NCBI RefSeq assembly: GCF_019048265.1
Contig: NZ_CP077311.1
Span: 4,411,001-4,475,000 of the forward strand
Source of the DNA: Aeromonas sp. FDAARGOS 1405
GTDB taxonomy: Bacteria; Pseudomonadota; Gammaproteobacteria; Enterobacterales; Aeromonadaceae
Direction of reading: 5' to 3'
Length of the DNA: 64,000 bases
Part shown: positions 8,777-17,499 of the stretch, in pieces
Position numbering within the stretch: position 1 is the stretch's first letter
Layout: every line of letters begins with the position of its first letter
Translations under genes and position numbers: made by a program
Notes under the pieces: model-generated
Databases searched by the model: none
Told to the model about the DNA's origin: nothing
What the model saw: the letters and a program-made list of their open reading frames with translations, nothing else

Positions 8777-10510
8777 CTAATTCGCGAGAGCATTACTTTG
8801 TACCGATTGCTCAACACTACTAGTCACCGATGTCGCTACAGAACCAGTGAGAAGAGGCTCAGAAGGATAGAGTTTGAGAGCTTCTAGACGCATCGCATTA
8901 GCAGCCTCTTTGCGACCTAGTGCGTTAAGTGCGATCACCATATTGGCGTATATGTTGGCACGTGGAGTATGACGTACAAAGGCCTGCCCCCACTCCAGAT
9001 AAGCCTCCAGTTCAGCCTTGTTGTGTGTCTGCAAACCGACCATTAGACGGACAGCGTTTACATCAAACTCTACTCGTGTCAGCCATGCCATAGGATTGAT
9101 AATCTCCAGCAATAGCGTCGGCTCTTTATAACCTCCTCGCTCGTATTTGGTGACGACCCAAGCGGTATGAAGGGCAGTCAGCATAAATGGGACAACCAAT
9201 AAAGGAATGGCTATTGCAATAAATCGCAACAACAACCAGGGACGATACACCATATCCCACCACGATGATCTACCACAACGCACAAGACAGGTTTCTTCAA
9301 TCTCGCTGTCAACGACATAAATCAGCGTCAGCAACAACCACCACAACACGATCGCATGGTAAAAGGGATATTCCGTCTGGGTATGGAGCAATATCGGTGT
9401 AACCAGGGCAAGCAGTGCCATGGCATTTACCCAACGAACCTTCGCCAGACGCCACAACAATGCCCCTCCCATGATCACTATGCCAACCATGGGGGCAATG
9501 CCCCCCTCAACAGACCAATAGAGAAACTCGTTGTGGGGGTGGTCGAGGTTGTAAATTACCATTCCAATATTTGGATCTACCTGCCGAGCCTCTGTGTATG
9601 CGTGGAAGAATGCAGATTCAAATCCACCATATCCGACTCCCAGTAACCAGTTCTGAAAAAGTAAACGAAACGTAAAAGGCCAGATATCTGACCGGGCACC
9701 ACCCGAAAGATATTCATTCATCCCCCGACTCACACCTGACACCCAATACTGAGAAGCGAATCCAAGAACTGCTCCCAGCAAAACCAGGCCGAGCATTCGT
9801 ACCAATAAACGTTGACGATGCAACTGGGGTCCAAGCAGAATAAATGCTAGCAATCCCCCAAGCTGCCCCACCCGAGACTGCAGCACAATCAACAACAGGC
9901 TTGCGGCCAAAATCACCCCATAGCTAACCCTTCGCAACCAAACGTGATCATTGCCGCGTAGCACCAGCCAAATGGCCAACGCAATCCCGGTGGCCATAAA
10001 AGTCGCCATCACATTTGGCTGTTGAAAGATCCCGTACGGACGATTTGCGTTGGTGTCGTAGCCAATCCAGTTACCTGGCGTCAACAAATAGAACTGTACA
10101 AGACCAAGAGCAGCTTCCATTGCGATCGCAATCAAGACGAGATAGAGCAAGCGATCACGCAGTAACCGTTTAAAGCGCCATTGATACAGACCGAATAAAA
10201 ACAAGAGACCAGCAAATAGCCCCAATAATCTGGGCATAGCATAATCCTTGAGTGGAAATCCTGGATAGAACATGGGAAGCAGAAGCAAAAGTGCACCAAT
10301 CCATAAAGCCGCTTGTAGTCGAGAAAAGACCAAACGTTGGCGTAAAGTCACTTGCCACAACCCCAACCCAATTGCCAGCGAGGCAAATATCCATCCCCAT
10401 GCGTTAAACGGCAGATAGAGCCCAGCGCCTCCCGGGTTATGCATAAAAAAATGCATCCCCAGCAACCAATAGAGCGCACATAAAACCATCATGATTCGCG
10501 TTAACATCAC
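8777..10510 (-). CDS. O-antigen ligase / protein O-oligosaccharyltransferase (WaaL/PglL type)
   Basis: Polytopic inner-membrane enzyme that moves a lipid-linked glycan to an acceptor: lipid A-core (WaaL role), pilin or other proteins (PglL role), or both. The N-terminal part has the PglL-type motif HNPGGAGLYLPFNAWGW after the first helix; about ten helices follow; a periplasmic loop carries the conserved HPHNEFLYW motif of Wzy_C ligases; the C-terminal tail past about 430 is soluble and matches the extension seen in PglL-type enzymes. An upstream in-frame GTG at 10531 exists, but AAGGAG at 10523-10518 sits 7 bases before the GTG at 10510 (ATG at 10507 follows), so 10510 was chosen (577 residues). 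It is the last gene of the glycan locus, after wzz. Confidence 0.85.
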   Translation of the reverse strand: MMLTRIMMVLCALYWLLGMHFFMHNPGGAGLYLPFNAWGWIFASLAIGLGLWQVTLRQRLVFSRLQAALWIGALLLLLPMFYPGFPLKDYAMPRLLGLFAGLLFLFGLYQWRFKRLLRDRLLYLVLIAIAMEAALGLVQFYLLTPGNWIGYDTNANRPYGIFQQPNVMATFMATGIALAIWLVLRGNDHVWLRRVSYGVILAASLLLIVLQSRVGQLGGLLAFILLGPQLHRQRLLVRMLGLVLLGAVLGFASQYWVSGVSRGMNEYLSGGARSDIWPFTFRLLFQNWLLGVGYGGFESAFFHAYTEARQVDPNIGMVIYNLDHPHNEFLYWSVEGGIAPMVGIVIMGGALLWRLAKVRWVNAMALLALVTPILLHTQTEYPFYHAIVLWWLLLTLIYVVDSEIEETCLVRCGRSSWWDMVYRPWLLLRFIAIAIPLLVVPFMLTALHTAWVVTKYERGGYKEPTLLLEIINPMAWLTRVEFDVNAVRLMVGLQTHNKAELEAYLEWGQAFVRHTPRANIYANMVIALNALGRKEAANAMRLEALKLYPSEPLLTGSVATSVTSSVEQSVQSNALAN

Positions 10511-10562
10511 AGCCCAGCTCCTTAGGCCCACCCATTATTGAAAGGGCATACAAGATACAGAC

Positions 10563-10590
10563 AAAAAGAGAGGGGGCACATTGCCCCCTC
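10563..10590 (-). terminator. Terminator after wzz
   Basis: On the minus strand, stem GAGGGGGCA / TGCCCCCTC with a three-base loop, then TCTTTTTG. It separates wzz from the ligase gene, which therefore may have its own promoter or depend on antitermination. Confidence 0.88.
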
Positions 10591-10610
10591 GATTACATCA
10601 ACGATTCCTA

Positions 10611-11669
10611 TTATGCCTCTTCTGGTCGGCGAAATGCATGGCGAATCAGAACAATACCAATACCAACCATTCCTCCAAGCAGGGTCGCCAACACCACAAT
10701 CAAGGGACGTTTCGGCTTGTCACGGCTAAGGGCTTCATCTGGAGCATCAAGATAGGAGAAAGGACGAAATGAAATACCGTCCAAAGATATGCTTTTTAAA
10801 CGTGCCATCTTTACCTGCAGAGACTGCAATTTGGGTTGATAAACCTCAAGGTCGATGGATTTCAGTAATGACAGTTTTTCCTCCAAACCTTTCGAACCCA
10901 AAGAAATGAGGAGACGATCCCGAACGTTATAATTTTCCAATGGAGCACTGACTCCAGCCGCTTTGGCTACTTTGTTAGCCATCGCCAATTCTATTATTTC
11001 CTGTTGCAGGGCACGTTTAGTGTCCTCCTGCATGATCAGGTACTCAGTTTTCATGCCATCCAACTGCAGATCACGCTGTTCAGTAAGCCGGTGTGTCAAC
11101 TGCTTCTGCTGCATTCTGACAATATAATCAATATACTCTTCTAACATTGCCAGCGACCTCTCGGAGGTAGGGGCCGCAAACTTGAGCTCAACACCCGGCA
11201 CCTCCCCCTTCTTATCTACGGGCTGAGCAGTGACAGATTTACTCCAGTCGCGCAGCCAACGCACCTGCGCCTTGCTATCCAACCCATGGTTTTTTACAAC
11301 CTCTGCAAATAAAGGGCTGGCTTTGAGATAGTTACGGCGATTCTCGTAACTGTTGAACTCCAGAATAAATTCCTGGTGTAGATCTTTTCCACTGGGAAAA
11401 CCGCTAAGACCCAATGCAGTTGCATGCTTTGCCACTTTCAGCATCGGAGTCATGTCCTCCGGCTTAGGCTCTGCAACCACTGCCGAAGCTGACCACTGCT
11501 GCGGAGCCAACAACGCATAAGAGATACCACACACTGCAAATACGCCAGCAATAAGCACTATCAGCAGCTTCTGGCGCCACAACACCAGCATCAGCTCACG
11601 AAAATCAATCTCATCAGAGGCAGCAGGTACTACCCACTGTGCCGGTACATCTGGACTTTTTTCTTTCAT
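10611..11669 (-). CDS. wzz: O-antigen chain-length regulator Wzz
   Basis: Polysaccharide co-polymerase that sets the modal length of O chains made by Wzy. About 352 residues with the standard plan: a cytoplasmic N terminus (EIDFRELMLVLWRQK), first membrane helix near 33-53, a large periplasmic coiled-coil domain, and a second helix near the C terminus (LIVVLATLLGGMVGIGIVLI) preceded by the Pro-rich approach APDEALSRDKPKRP. GTG at 11672 and ATG at 11669 are adjacent; the ATG has better spacing from GAGA and was chosen. It lies between wecA and the ligase on the same strand, separated from the ligase by a strong terminator. Confidence 0.9.
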   Translation of the reverse strand: MKEKSPDVPAQWVVPAASDEIDFRELMLVLWRQKLLIVLIAGVFAVCGISYALLAPQQWSASAVVAEPKPEDMTPMLKVAKHATALGLSGFPSGKDLHQEFILEFNSYENRRNYLKASPLFAEVVKNHGLDSKAQVRWLRDWSKSVTAQPVDKKGEVPGVELKFAAPTSERSLAMLEEYIDYIVRMQQKQLTHRLTEQRDLQLDGMKTEYLIMQEDTKRALQQEIIELAMANKVAKAAGVSAPLENYNVRDRLLISLGSKGLEEKLSLLKSIDLEVYQPKLQSLQVKMARLKSISLDGISFRPFSYLDAPDEALSRDKPKRPLIVVLATLLGGMVGIGIVLIRHAFRRPEEA

Positions 11670-11789
11670 CACTGTCTCACGTTAGGTTAAAACAAAAGAT
11701 ACAGGCATTTCAGTATGTAGCAACTCAAACAATTCGATATATGCACAAAGACTGGTCTAAAATAACATGAGTACCCAGTTAACTAAAAC

Positions 11790-12827
11790 TCATTGTTTCC
11801 GCCTAATCCAAGCTAAAAAACGCCATATTGAATTCAAACCCCAAAAATAGAGCATAAAAAAACATAAAAAAAGAATAAAACTTAATAATTCAGGAGCCCG
11901 TATTGACTCGAAGTAAATACCAATTACAGCACATGCTGTTGCCAAAAAACAAATAAAGCATAACGCCTGATTAGGAGATAACCCCGCACGCATACATATA
12001 TGATGTAAATGTTCTCTGTCAGGTTTAAAGGGGGAGTGTCCTTTACGAATGCGCCTAATCATAATCGCTACCATATCAATCAACGGTATAGCAATTAACC
12101 ATAATGCTGTGACAGGATACATCTGCGCTTTAGGACCCTGCGTACCTTGTAGCAAGGTCCAGATAACCGTAAAGCCTATCAACATACTCCCTGCATCCCC
12201 CATAAAAACCTTGCGACGCGTTCCAAAAGGAAATCCAAGATTAAGAATGACATAGGGGATGACAACAATCATCATCAATAAACAGAAGCGAGCCAATAAT
12301 AACTGTTCATCAATATAATTAAGGTACGCTAACCCACCAAAGGTGACTAGAGTTAGCCCGCCTAGCAAGCCATCGATACCATCAACCATATTAAAAGCAT
12401 TGATGGCGCCCAGAACGGCAAAAACAGTCACAATATAACCAAGAGGCCCTAATACAATTTCATGGCCAAATGCTAACCCCCCCAAACTTTTTAGAGAAAG
12501 TCCAGCACCAAAGATCATGGCGCAAGAGATTAATATCTGCACGACCAAGCGAATACGATAGTCAACATCATATTTATCGTCTATTGCACCCATGATAACC
12601 AAGACCGAGGCACACAAAACATAGATATCTGAACTAGTTAATAAGTCAGGTTTGAACCATAACGCCAACATCAAAGTCAAATATATAGAAATGCCACCAA
12701 CCAAAGGAATTGCGCCTTGGTGTAGTTTTCGCTCGTTAGGTCGATCAACTAGATTTATTTTTTTAGCCACCTTTCGTAAAAAAAATAAGAATATAAAAGC
12801 TGTAATGAAAAATGTTGCATATTCCAT
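11790..12827 (-). CDS. wecA: WecA: undecaprenyl-phosphate GlcNAc-1-phosphate transferase
   Basis: Starts the glycan repeat unit by moving GlcNAc-1-phosphate from UDP-GlcNAc to undecaprenyl phosphate in the inner membrane. The 345 residues contain about 11 membrane helices and all family motifs: AIDDKYDVDYRIR with the Mg-binding Asp pair (83-84), NAFNMVDGIDG (144-153), FMGDAGS (208-214) and the cytoplasmic REHLHH (271-276). GGTGG stands about 7 bases before the ATG. The gene is AT-rich like its neighbours on the left of the locus. A sugar other than GlcNAc is possible, but the motif set and length match WecA better than the WbpL or WbcO types. Confidence 0.9.
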   Translation of the reverse strand: MEYATFFITAFIFLFFLRKVAKKINLVDRPNERKLHQGAIPLVGGISIYLTLMLALWFKPDLLTSSDIYVLCASVLVIMGAIDDKYDVDYRIRLVVQILISCAMIFGAGLSLKSLGGLAFGHEIVLGPLGYIVTVFAVLGAINAFNMVDGIDGLLGGLTLVTFGGLAYLNYIDEQLLLARFCLLMMIVVIPYVILNLGFPFGTRRKVFMGDAGSMLIGFTVIWTLLQGTQGPKAQMYPVTALWLIAIPLIDMVAIMIRRIRKGHSPFKPDREHLHHICMRAGLSPNQALCFICFLATACAVIGIYFESIRAPELLSFILFLCFFMLYFWGLNSIWRFLAWIRRKQ

Positions 12828-12941
12828 TCTATGCCACCAAAGAAAGATATAAATATATGGTTAGAAATAAAATCAACTCACTCAAAAATAAAATCCAGCC
12901 CCTAATAAATTAAGCAATTAAAATCAGTGTCAATGAAACGA

Positions 12942-13997
12942 TTAAACGAAAAGCTGTTCATATTTATCGACGATACTACACCATTGATAATTATCACTTG
13001 CAATTTGCTTCATCCTCTCCCCAGAATGAACTACATGTTCATCATACTTTTCAATAAGCTGGCGCAACGTTTCTATGCTATTAAAATATAGAGCACTGTT
13101 ATCTGTAGTATAGCGATTGAAAATACAATCAAATGCATATATTGGCATGCCAAATTGCATGGCTTCAACCAAAGAAGGATTGGTACCACCAGCAGAATGA
13201 CCATGCACGTATCCCTTACATTGCCTTCTCATCTTATAGAGCACGGAGATATCATAGATAGGATCAACAATCTCTATATTTTCATAATGCGAAAACCTGC
13301 TTTTAAGCGCACGTCCATATTCACTTGCCTCCCAGTTACCAATGAAGCACAATTTCTCTCTAGATTTAGAAAAGGCAGTCAGGATCAATTCAATATTATT
13401 CTCAGGCTCTATCCGACAAAGTGAAAGATAAAAATCATCTTTGACATAATTTTCCTGGTGCTCGACTTGTAATGCATGGTCCCCACCATAAGCTATGACC
13501 TCACTGACAACACCATATTCATCCATTACATAATCAGCGATACCCTGATTATCTGATACGACAGTATCTGAAAAACGAACAGCAAGTTTTTCCGAAAATT
13601 TCAAAAATTTTTTTGTCAGCCATCCCCACTTATCGCGCCGCCACTCCAGTCCATCAATATTCGTAACAATACGTGACGAACTAAACAACCGATAGATGGG
13701 TAAGAACAAACAACCAGAGACCCCCAATATCAATGTGACATCAGGTTTTTTCTTAAGGCAAATTATCAGACTTAATATATCATAGGGTATACTAGAGACC
13801 CCATTAGCCTTGATCGGGAGATATAACAACGAAGCATCTTTATAATTATCAGATTTTATTTGATAAGCGTGAGAAGAGCAAAATATATGATATTTTACAC
13901 TGTCTGACTGAAAGTCGACAAGATTTTGCACTAAAGATTCAAAACCGCCATAGCAAGCCGGTATACCGACAGTACCAATTACAGCAACATTATTCAT
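12942..13997 (-). CDS. Glycosyltransferase with DUF1972 N-terminal domain
   Basis: Cytoplasmic glycosyltransferase of GT-B fold. The start AVIGTVGIPACYGGFESL is the typical opening of the DUF1972 family, which includes beta-1,4-rhamnosyltransferases of streptococcal glycans, so rhamnose transfer is plausible here given the rml genes. Further motifs are NIDGLEWRRDKWG and, near the C terminus, GHSAGGTNPSLVEAM, the nucleotide-sugar binding segment with the conserved Glu. TTG at 14000 precedes ATG at 13997; the ATG has AGGG about 9 bases upstream and was chosen (351 residues). It follows a 437-base gap holding a gene remnant and a tandem repeat. Confidence 0.85.
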   Translation of the reverse strand: MNNVAVIGTVGIPACYGGFESLVQNLVDFQSDSVKYHIFCSSHAYQIKSDNYKDASLLYLPIKANGVSSIPYDILSLIICLKKKPDVTLILGVSGCLFLPIYRLFSSSRIVTNIDGLEWRRDKWGWLTKKFLKFSEKLAVRFSDTVVSDNQGIADYVMDEYGVVSEVIAYGGDHALQVEHQENYVKDDFYLSLCRIEPENNIELILTAFSKSREKLCFIGNWEASEYGRALKSRFSHYENIEIVDPIYDISVLYKMRRQCKGYVHGHSAGGTNPSLVEAMQFGMPIYAFDCIFNRYTTDNSALYFNSIETLRQLIEKYDEHVVHSGERMKQIASDNYQWCSIVDKYEQLFV

Positions 13998-14039
13998 CAA
14001 ATCGAGCCCTAATTATAAATATTTATCACCACGAATTCT

Positions 14040-14239
14040 TTATCTGAAATATTTCAGAACTTCATAAATGGGAGACGATATATTTTTATAGAAGATATTT
14101 GTTTTTGATAGACAAATTGTAATGGCTAGTACTCTTATAAAAAGATCACGTGTTGTCGCTGATTGTATAGAGACATATCGAGTATTCTGTCATCTATAAT
14201 TGGATAAGTAATCTCCCCTGCGCAATATCTCACTCCCAT
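14040..14239 (-). pseudogene. Remnant of a gene's 3' end, frameshifted
   Basis: Two minus-strand frames read in sequence like the tail of one lost protein. The first runs from 14239 (RYCAGEITYPIIDDRI, then LDMSLYNQ) and soon stops; the second, in another frame, continues with TRDLFIRVLAITICLSKTN and ends IYEVLKYFR at a TAA (14040-14042). Together they resemble the end of a polysaccharide-locus protein, possibly a glycosyltransferase, broken by at least one frameshift and missing its 5' part. The break is next to the 9-bp tandem repeat. The family assignment is a guess. Confidence 0.45.
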
Positions 14240-14245
14240 TGCTCA

Positions 14246-14352
14246 TGTTTAGATTGTTTAGATTGTTTAGATTGTTTAGATTGTTTAGATTGTTTAGATT
14301 GTTTAGATTGTTTAGATTGTTTAGATTGTTTAGATTGTTTAGATTGTTTAGA
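14246..14352. repeat. Tandem repeat of a 9-base unit, about 12 copies
   Basis: Eleven perfect copies of TGTTTAGAT plus a twelfth with its last base changed, 107 bases in all, in the gap between two glycosyltransferase genes. The unit length is a multiple of three but the repeat is not inside an intact reading frame. Perfect identity suggests recent slippage and thus a possible variable-number locus. There are no spacers, so it is not a CRISPR array. Confidence 0.97.
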
Positions 14353-14437
14353 AACATAAAATCAGGGAAATCTTGACTAACAAGAGAATACTTTATAGAA
14401 AATGAACGATTTAAGATGTTTGGAAGTCCCTAGAGCA

Positions 14438-15559
14438 TTAACCCTGATCTTTATTTTTTAACCGTAGTGCAAGTTGATATGCCTCTAATGTTTGTTTAGC
14501 CGTGTGGTGCCAAGTAAACATAGAAGCAATTCTATTTTTTAAATCTGGATTAAATTCCTTGCTCATAACGGATATAACCCCCTTCCTTATTGACTCAACA
14601 TCTCCTGGTTCACAATACTCTGCATAATCCTCAAAATAAAATTTTGTATCCCCTCGATCAGTAACCAGAATATTGCAATGCATCATTGCGGCTTCAAGAG
14701 AGGATAGACCAGGAGTCTCCATCCAAGATATTAACGCATGAGCCTTTGCTACATGGTACAACTCTGCTAGTTCTTCTTGATCTACATGATTAATAAACAC
14801 CACATTCGCGCCAGCTTCACGAACACATTCATCATAATAGGCTTTACTATTGGGACTTGGCTTGCCCACGATAACTAATTTATAGGGTAAATCTTTTACG
14901 GCCTTAATAAGGTCTAATTGACACTTTCTGATTTCAACACGAGCAGCACTAAGCAAGCAACCTTCAAACTCTTTATATTTACCTGAGAATTTTCTTGAAT
15001 GATCGAAAACCGATGTATCAACCGCGTTAGCTACCCATAAACCGTTATATACATCAAGCTTCATATCAGACACAACACGATCAAGCTCAGTAGGACTATT
15101 TGGTAAAAGGACATCTATATTTTTTGCAATGAATTGCTGGGAGCGATAGTGTCCTTTAAATAAGTAACGCAACATTCCATAATGGAAATTACCATTAAAA
15201 ATAATTCTTGCAGTGGTTTTTAGATACTCTAGCGAATACTCAGAAACATTATTAGCAATCCATTTCTGAAGGCCTCTCCTAGTTTTTCGATCACATTCAT
15301 TGTAACTTCCCCAAATAGTAGAAAGCACTGTTGGAATGGAGAGTTTTTTTGCTGTTATCACATGATGTAAAATATCTTGTGGATTTCTCAGGTTAAAGAA
15401 ATGAATTAAATCATAGTCAATGAAATTTGGTTTACTATCACCTGCAATGGCAACAATAATTCCTAGCTGCTCTAAATGTTCCTTAGTTTTCAATAACTGT
15501 ATTGTATCACCACCAGGACCGGAAAAAACTGTCGGTCTTGTAATAAACAGAACTTTCAT
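14438..15559 (-). CDS. Glycosyltransferase, GT4-like (GT-B fold)
   Basis: Cytoplasmic enzyme adding a sugar to the lipid-linked repeat unit. The 373 residues open with VLFITRPTVFSGPGGDTIQLL, a Gly-rich acceptor-side loop; the middle includes LLPNSPTELDRV and NGLWVANAVDTSVF; the C-terminal donor domain has LLSAARVEIRKCQLDLIKAV, KLVIVGKPSPNSKAYYDEC and SWMETPGLSSLEAAM with the conserved E-x7-E pattern of GT4 enzymes. AAGG lies 7 bases before the ATG. Only 4 bases separate it from the wzy stop. Donor and linkage cannot be read from sequence. Confidence 0.85.
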   Translation of the reverse strand: MKVLFITRPTVFSGPGGDTIQLLKTKEHLEQLGIIVAIAGDSKPNFIDYDLIHFFNLRNPQDILHHVITAKKLSIPTVLSTIWGSYNECDRKTRRGLQKWIANNVSEYSLEYLKTTARIIFNGNFHYGMLRYLFKGHYRSQQFIAKNIDVLLPNSPTELDRVVSDMKLDVYNGLWVANAVDTSVFDHSRKFSGKYKEFEGCLLSAARVEIRKCQLDLIKAVKDLPYKLVIVGKPSPNSKAYYDECVREAGANVVFINHVDQEELAELYHVAKAHALISWMETPGLSSLEAAMMHCNILVTDRGDTKFYFEDYAEYCEPGDVESIRKGVISVMSKEFNPDLKNRIASMFTWHHTAKQTLEAYQLALRLKNKDQG

Positions 15560-15563
15560 CTCA

Positions 15564-16655
15564 CTACCTTTTTTTATAATTTAGAAAATAAACCTGCTCA
15601 ATAAAAAATATTATTGAGACATAAAATGAAATATATAAAAACTCATGAGTAAGCATAGGAACTATTGTTGTGACAAGAATAAAATAAATTAATACTTTCG
15701 CCTTGGAATAAAATTTTAACTTGATAGAACTGAAAAGTAAAAATCCGACAAAAATAGAATAAGCGATAAAACCAACTAAGCCAAAGTAATAGAGAATAAA
15801 CATAATCCCATTCTCTATATATTTAGTCCCCGCACTATGAACCTCAAAGTTTGGCGACATAAATGTGCCAAACATTATACCACTTATCCCCATCGAAAAA
15901 TAATTTGAGCTAATATTTACTAACATATCAATGCGACTTGATATCGTTTGCAGCGTGAACAGTTTAGTCTCGAATGCGAAGAGCTCAATAAAAATGAAAC
16001 TCAAAGCAATTATAGGAAGAAATAAAAATAAAAATCTATAAAAAAATACTAACATACCACCCAATAAAATAGTTCTATTAATAGAAAGCAGCAACCCCAT
16101 AAAAGGGATATACCTTTTAAATGCACCTTTTATGCTATTATAATTAAACATCAACACAAGAATTGCTAGAGAAGCAAACGCTTGCGGCGTCGTAGTGAAC
16201 CCCTCAAAAGCATAAATGTTTGGCAACCCCTTGTTTGCTAGGGAAAATATAAAAACACCTTTCCCTAAGACTAAAGAAATGAAAGAAGCTATAAAACCAA
16301 AATAAAAACATAACTCAACACCTAATTTCACTGCGTTAAAGTATAGTTTATTACCAAAAGGATAAGTCACTAAAAAATAAAGATGAAGCATTAGAACAAG
16401 AGGATATAGGTCAACATTATATCCTTCACTTGCTATTGCAACTAAATATTTTATTATAAAAACTGAAGAAATAAACAATATAGATAAGTAAACATATCGA
16501 TTAACCTTGAAGAAGTATATATTAATCGATATTAAAATAATGATCGCGATTTTACTAAAAAATCCGCCAACAAGTGAGGGTGATGCACATATAAAAGTAG
16601 ACAATACAACTAAGTAATAGAGTAGGCTATGATGACTTAACGCCACTTTTTCCAT
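15564..16655 (-). CDS. wzy: Probable O-antigen polymerase Wzy
   Basis: Predicted inner-membrane polymerase that joins repeat units on the periplasmic side. The 363 residues are almost entirely hydrophobic, with roughly ten membrane segments and one larger central loop (from about AFEGFTTTPQAF to the Arg-rich KRYIPFMGLLLSINRT). Wzy proteins are poorly conserved, so the call rests on topology and position among wzx, glycosyltransferases and wzz; no other polymerase candidate is in the locus apart from the ligase. Its start overlaps the end of the GT2 gene by 29 bases. Base composition is very AT-rich. Confidence 0.75.
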   Translation of the reverse strand: MEKVALSHHSLLYYLVVLSTFICASPSLVGGFFSKIAIIILISINIYFFKVNRYVYLSILFISSVFIIKYLVAIASEGYNVDLYPLVLMLHLYFLVTYPFGNKLYFNAVKLGVELCFYFGFIASFISLVLGKGVFIFSLANKGLPNIYAFEGFTTTPQAFASLAILVLMFNYNSIKGAFKRYIPFMGLLLSINRTILLGGMLVFFYRFLFLFLPIIALSFIFIELFAFETKLFTLQTISSRIDMLVNISSNYFSMGISGIMFGTFMSPNFEVHSAGTKYIENGIMFILYYFGLVGFIAYSIFVGFLLFSSIKLKFYSKAKVLIYFILVTTIVPMLTHEFLYISFYVSIIFFIEQVYFLNYKKR

Positions 16656-17499
16656 ATATACCGTCCCAGAGGCCTCTCAGTGAACTTTTAATAAATCTAA
16701 AGTCGTTTTTTTTAAAACTATTGATTAATGCAGAGGAGACTGCTGAAAATATGAATAAAAAGTGATAGAATTTACCACATTCATTGGGCCATTTTCTGTT
16801 TAAGAGAAAACTATTTCTAATAAAATAATAGTAAGCATTTATACTTCTATCTAAAGAGTTTGACTTTCTAACAACACTCGATTTAGTTGTAGATAACAAC
16901 TTATACCCGGATTCTCGTATTCTTAGAGACAGATCAACCTCTTCCCAATATAAAAAAAACGCCTCATCAAATAACCCAACCTCTCGAATAACATTCCTAT
17001 CTAATAAAATACAAGAGCCAGCACAATAATCAGTTTCATTTATCCCCTCAAATGTAATTGGAAATTTTTTGTACGTTTGCTTAAAACCATGAAGTATAAT
17101 TTTATCATAAATCACCACACCAAACTCATCAAAAGTTCTAATCATCACTGCGCCTACATTATTATTTTGCAGCTTTGCAGAGACCAATTCATATAACGTG
17201 TCAGCTCTAACTTTGACATCAGGGTTTATTATTAATATATCTCCTGGAATACCGTTCCCTTCAAGATATTCGAACCCTACATTATTTCCCTTAGCATATC
17301 CGAAGTTTGAACTATTAAAGATTATATGAATTTCAAACTCTGGAAAAAAATCGATTAAATCATTTAACCTCTCAGAATCATTGCTAAAATTATCAATAAT
17401 CAACACCCTAAAGTCTTTAAAAACTGATTTTCTTATAGAAGATAGGAGCGTAAATATCTCAGCAGAGCTATTCCAATTTAAGATCATTATATTTATCAC
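16627..17499 (-). CDS. Glycosyltransferase family 2 (rhamnosyltransferase-like)
   Basis: GT-A fold enzyme of the O-unit assembly line. The 290 residues start with the GT2 opening IMILNWNSSAEI, then VLIIDNFSNDS, NFGYAKGNNVGFEY and the DXD-like metal site LIINPDVKVR; later DYCAGSCILLDRNVI and GLFDEAFFLYWEEVDLSLR, which are typical of rhamnosyltransferase-like GT2 proteins. The GTG start at 17499 overlaps the previous stop codon (GTGA) and has AAGGGG five bases upstream; coupling with the FrhB-like gene is likely. A C-terminal hydrophobic stretch ([16 protein letters not shown]) may attach it to the membrane. Confidence 0.88.
   Translation of the reverse strand: MINIMILNWNSSAEIFTLLSSIRKSVFKDFRVLIIDNFSNDSERLNDLIDFFPEFEIHIIFNSSNFGYAKGNNVGFEYLEGNGIPGDILIINPDVKVRADTLYELVSAKLQNNNVGAVMIRTFDEFGVVIYDKIILHGFKQTYKKFPITFEGINETDYCAGSCILLDRNVIREVGLFDEAFFLYWEEVDLSLRIRESGYKLLSTTKSSVVRKSNSLDRSINAYYYFIRNSFLLNRKWPNECGKFYHFLFIFSAVSSALINSFKKNDFRFIKSSLRGLWDGIYGKSGVKSS

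Noticed and set aside
14246..14352. CRISPR array
   Set aside because: Units are 9 bases and directly adjacent with no spacers, and no cas gene is in the window.
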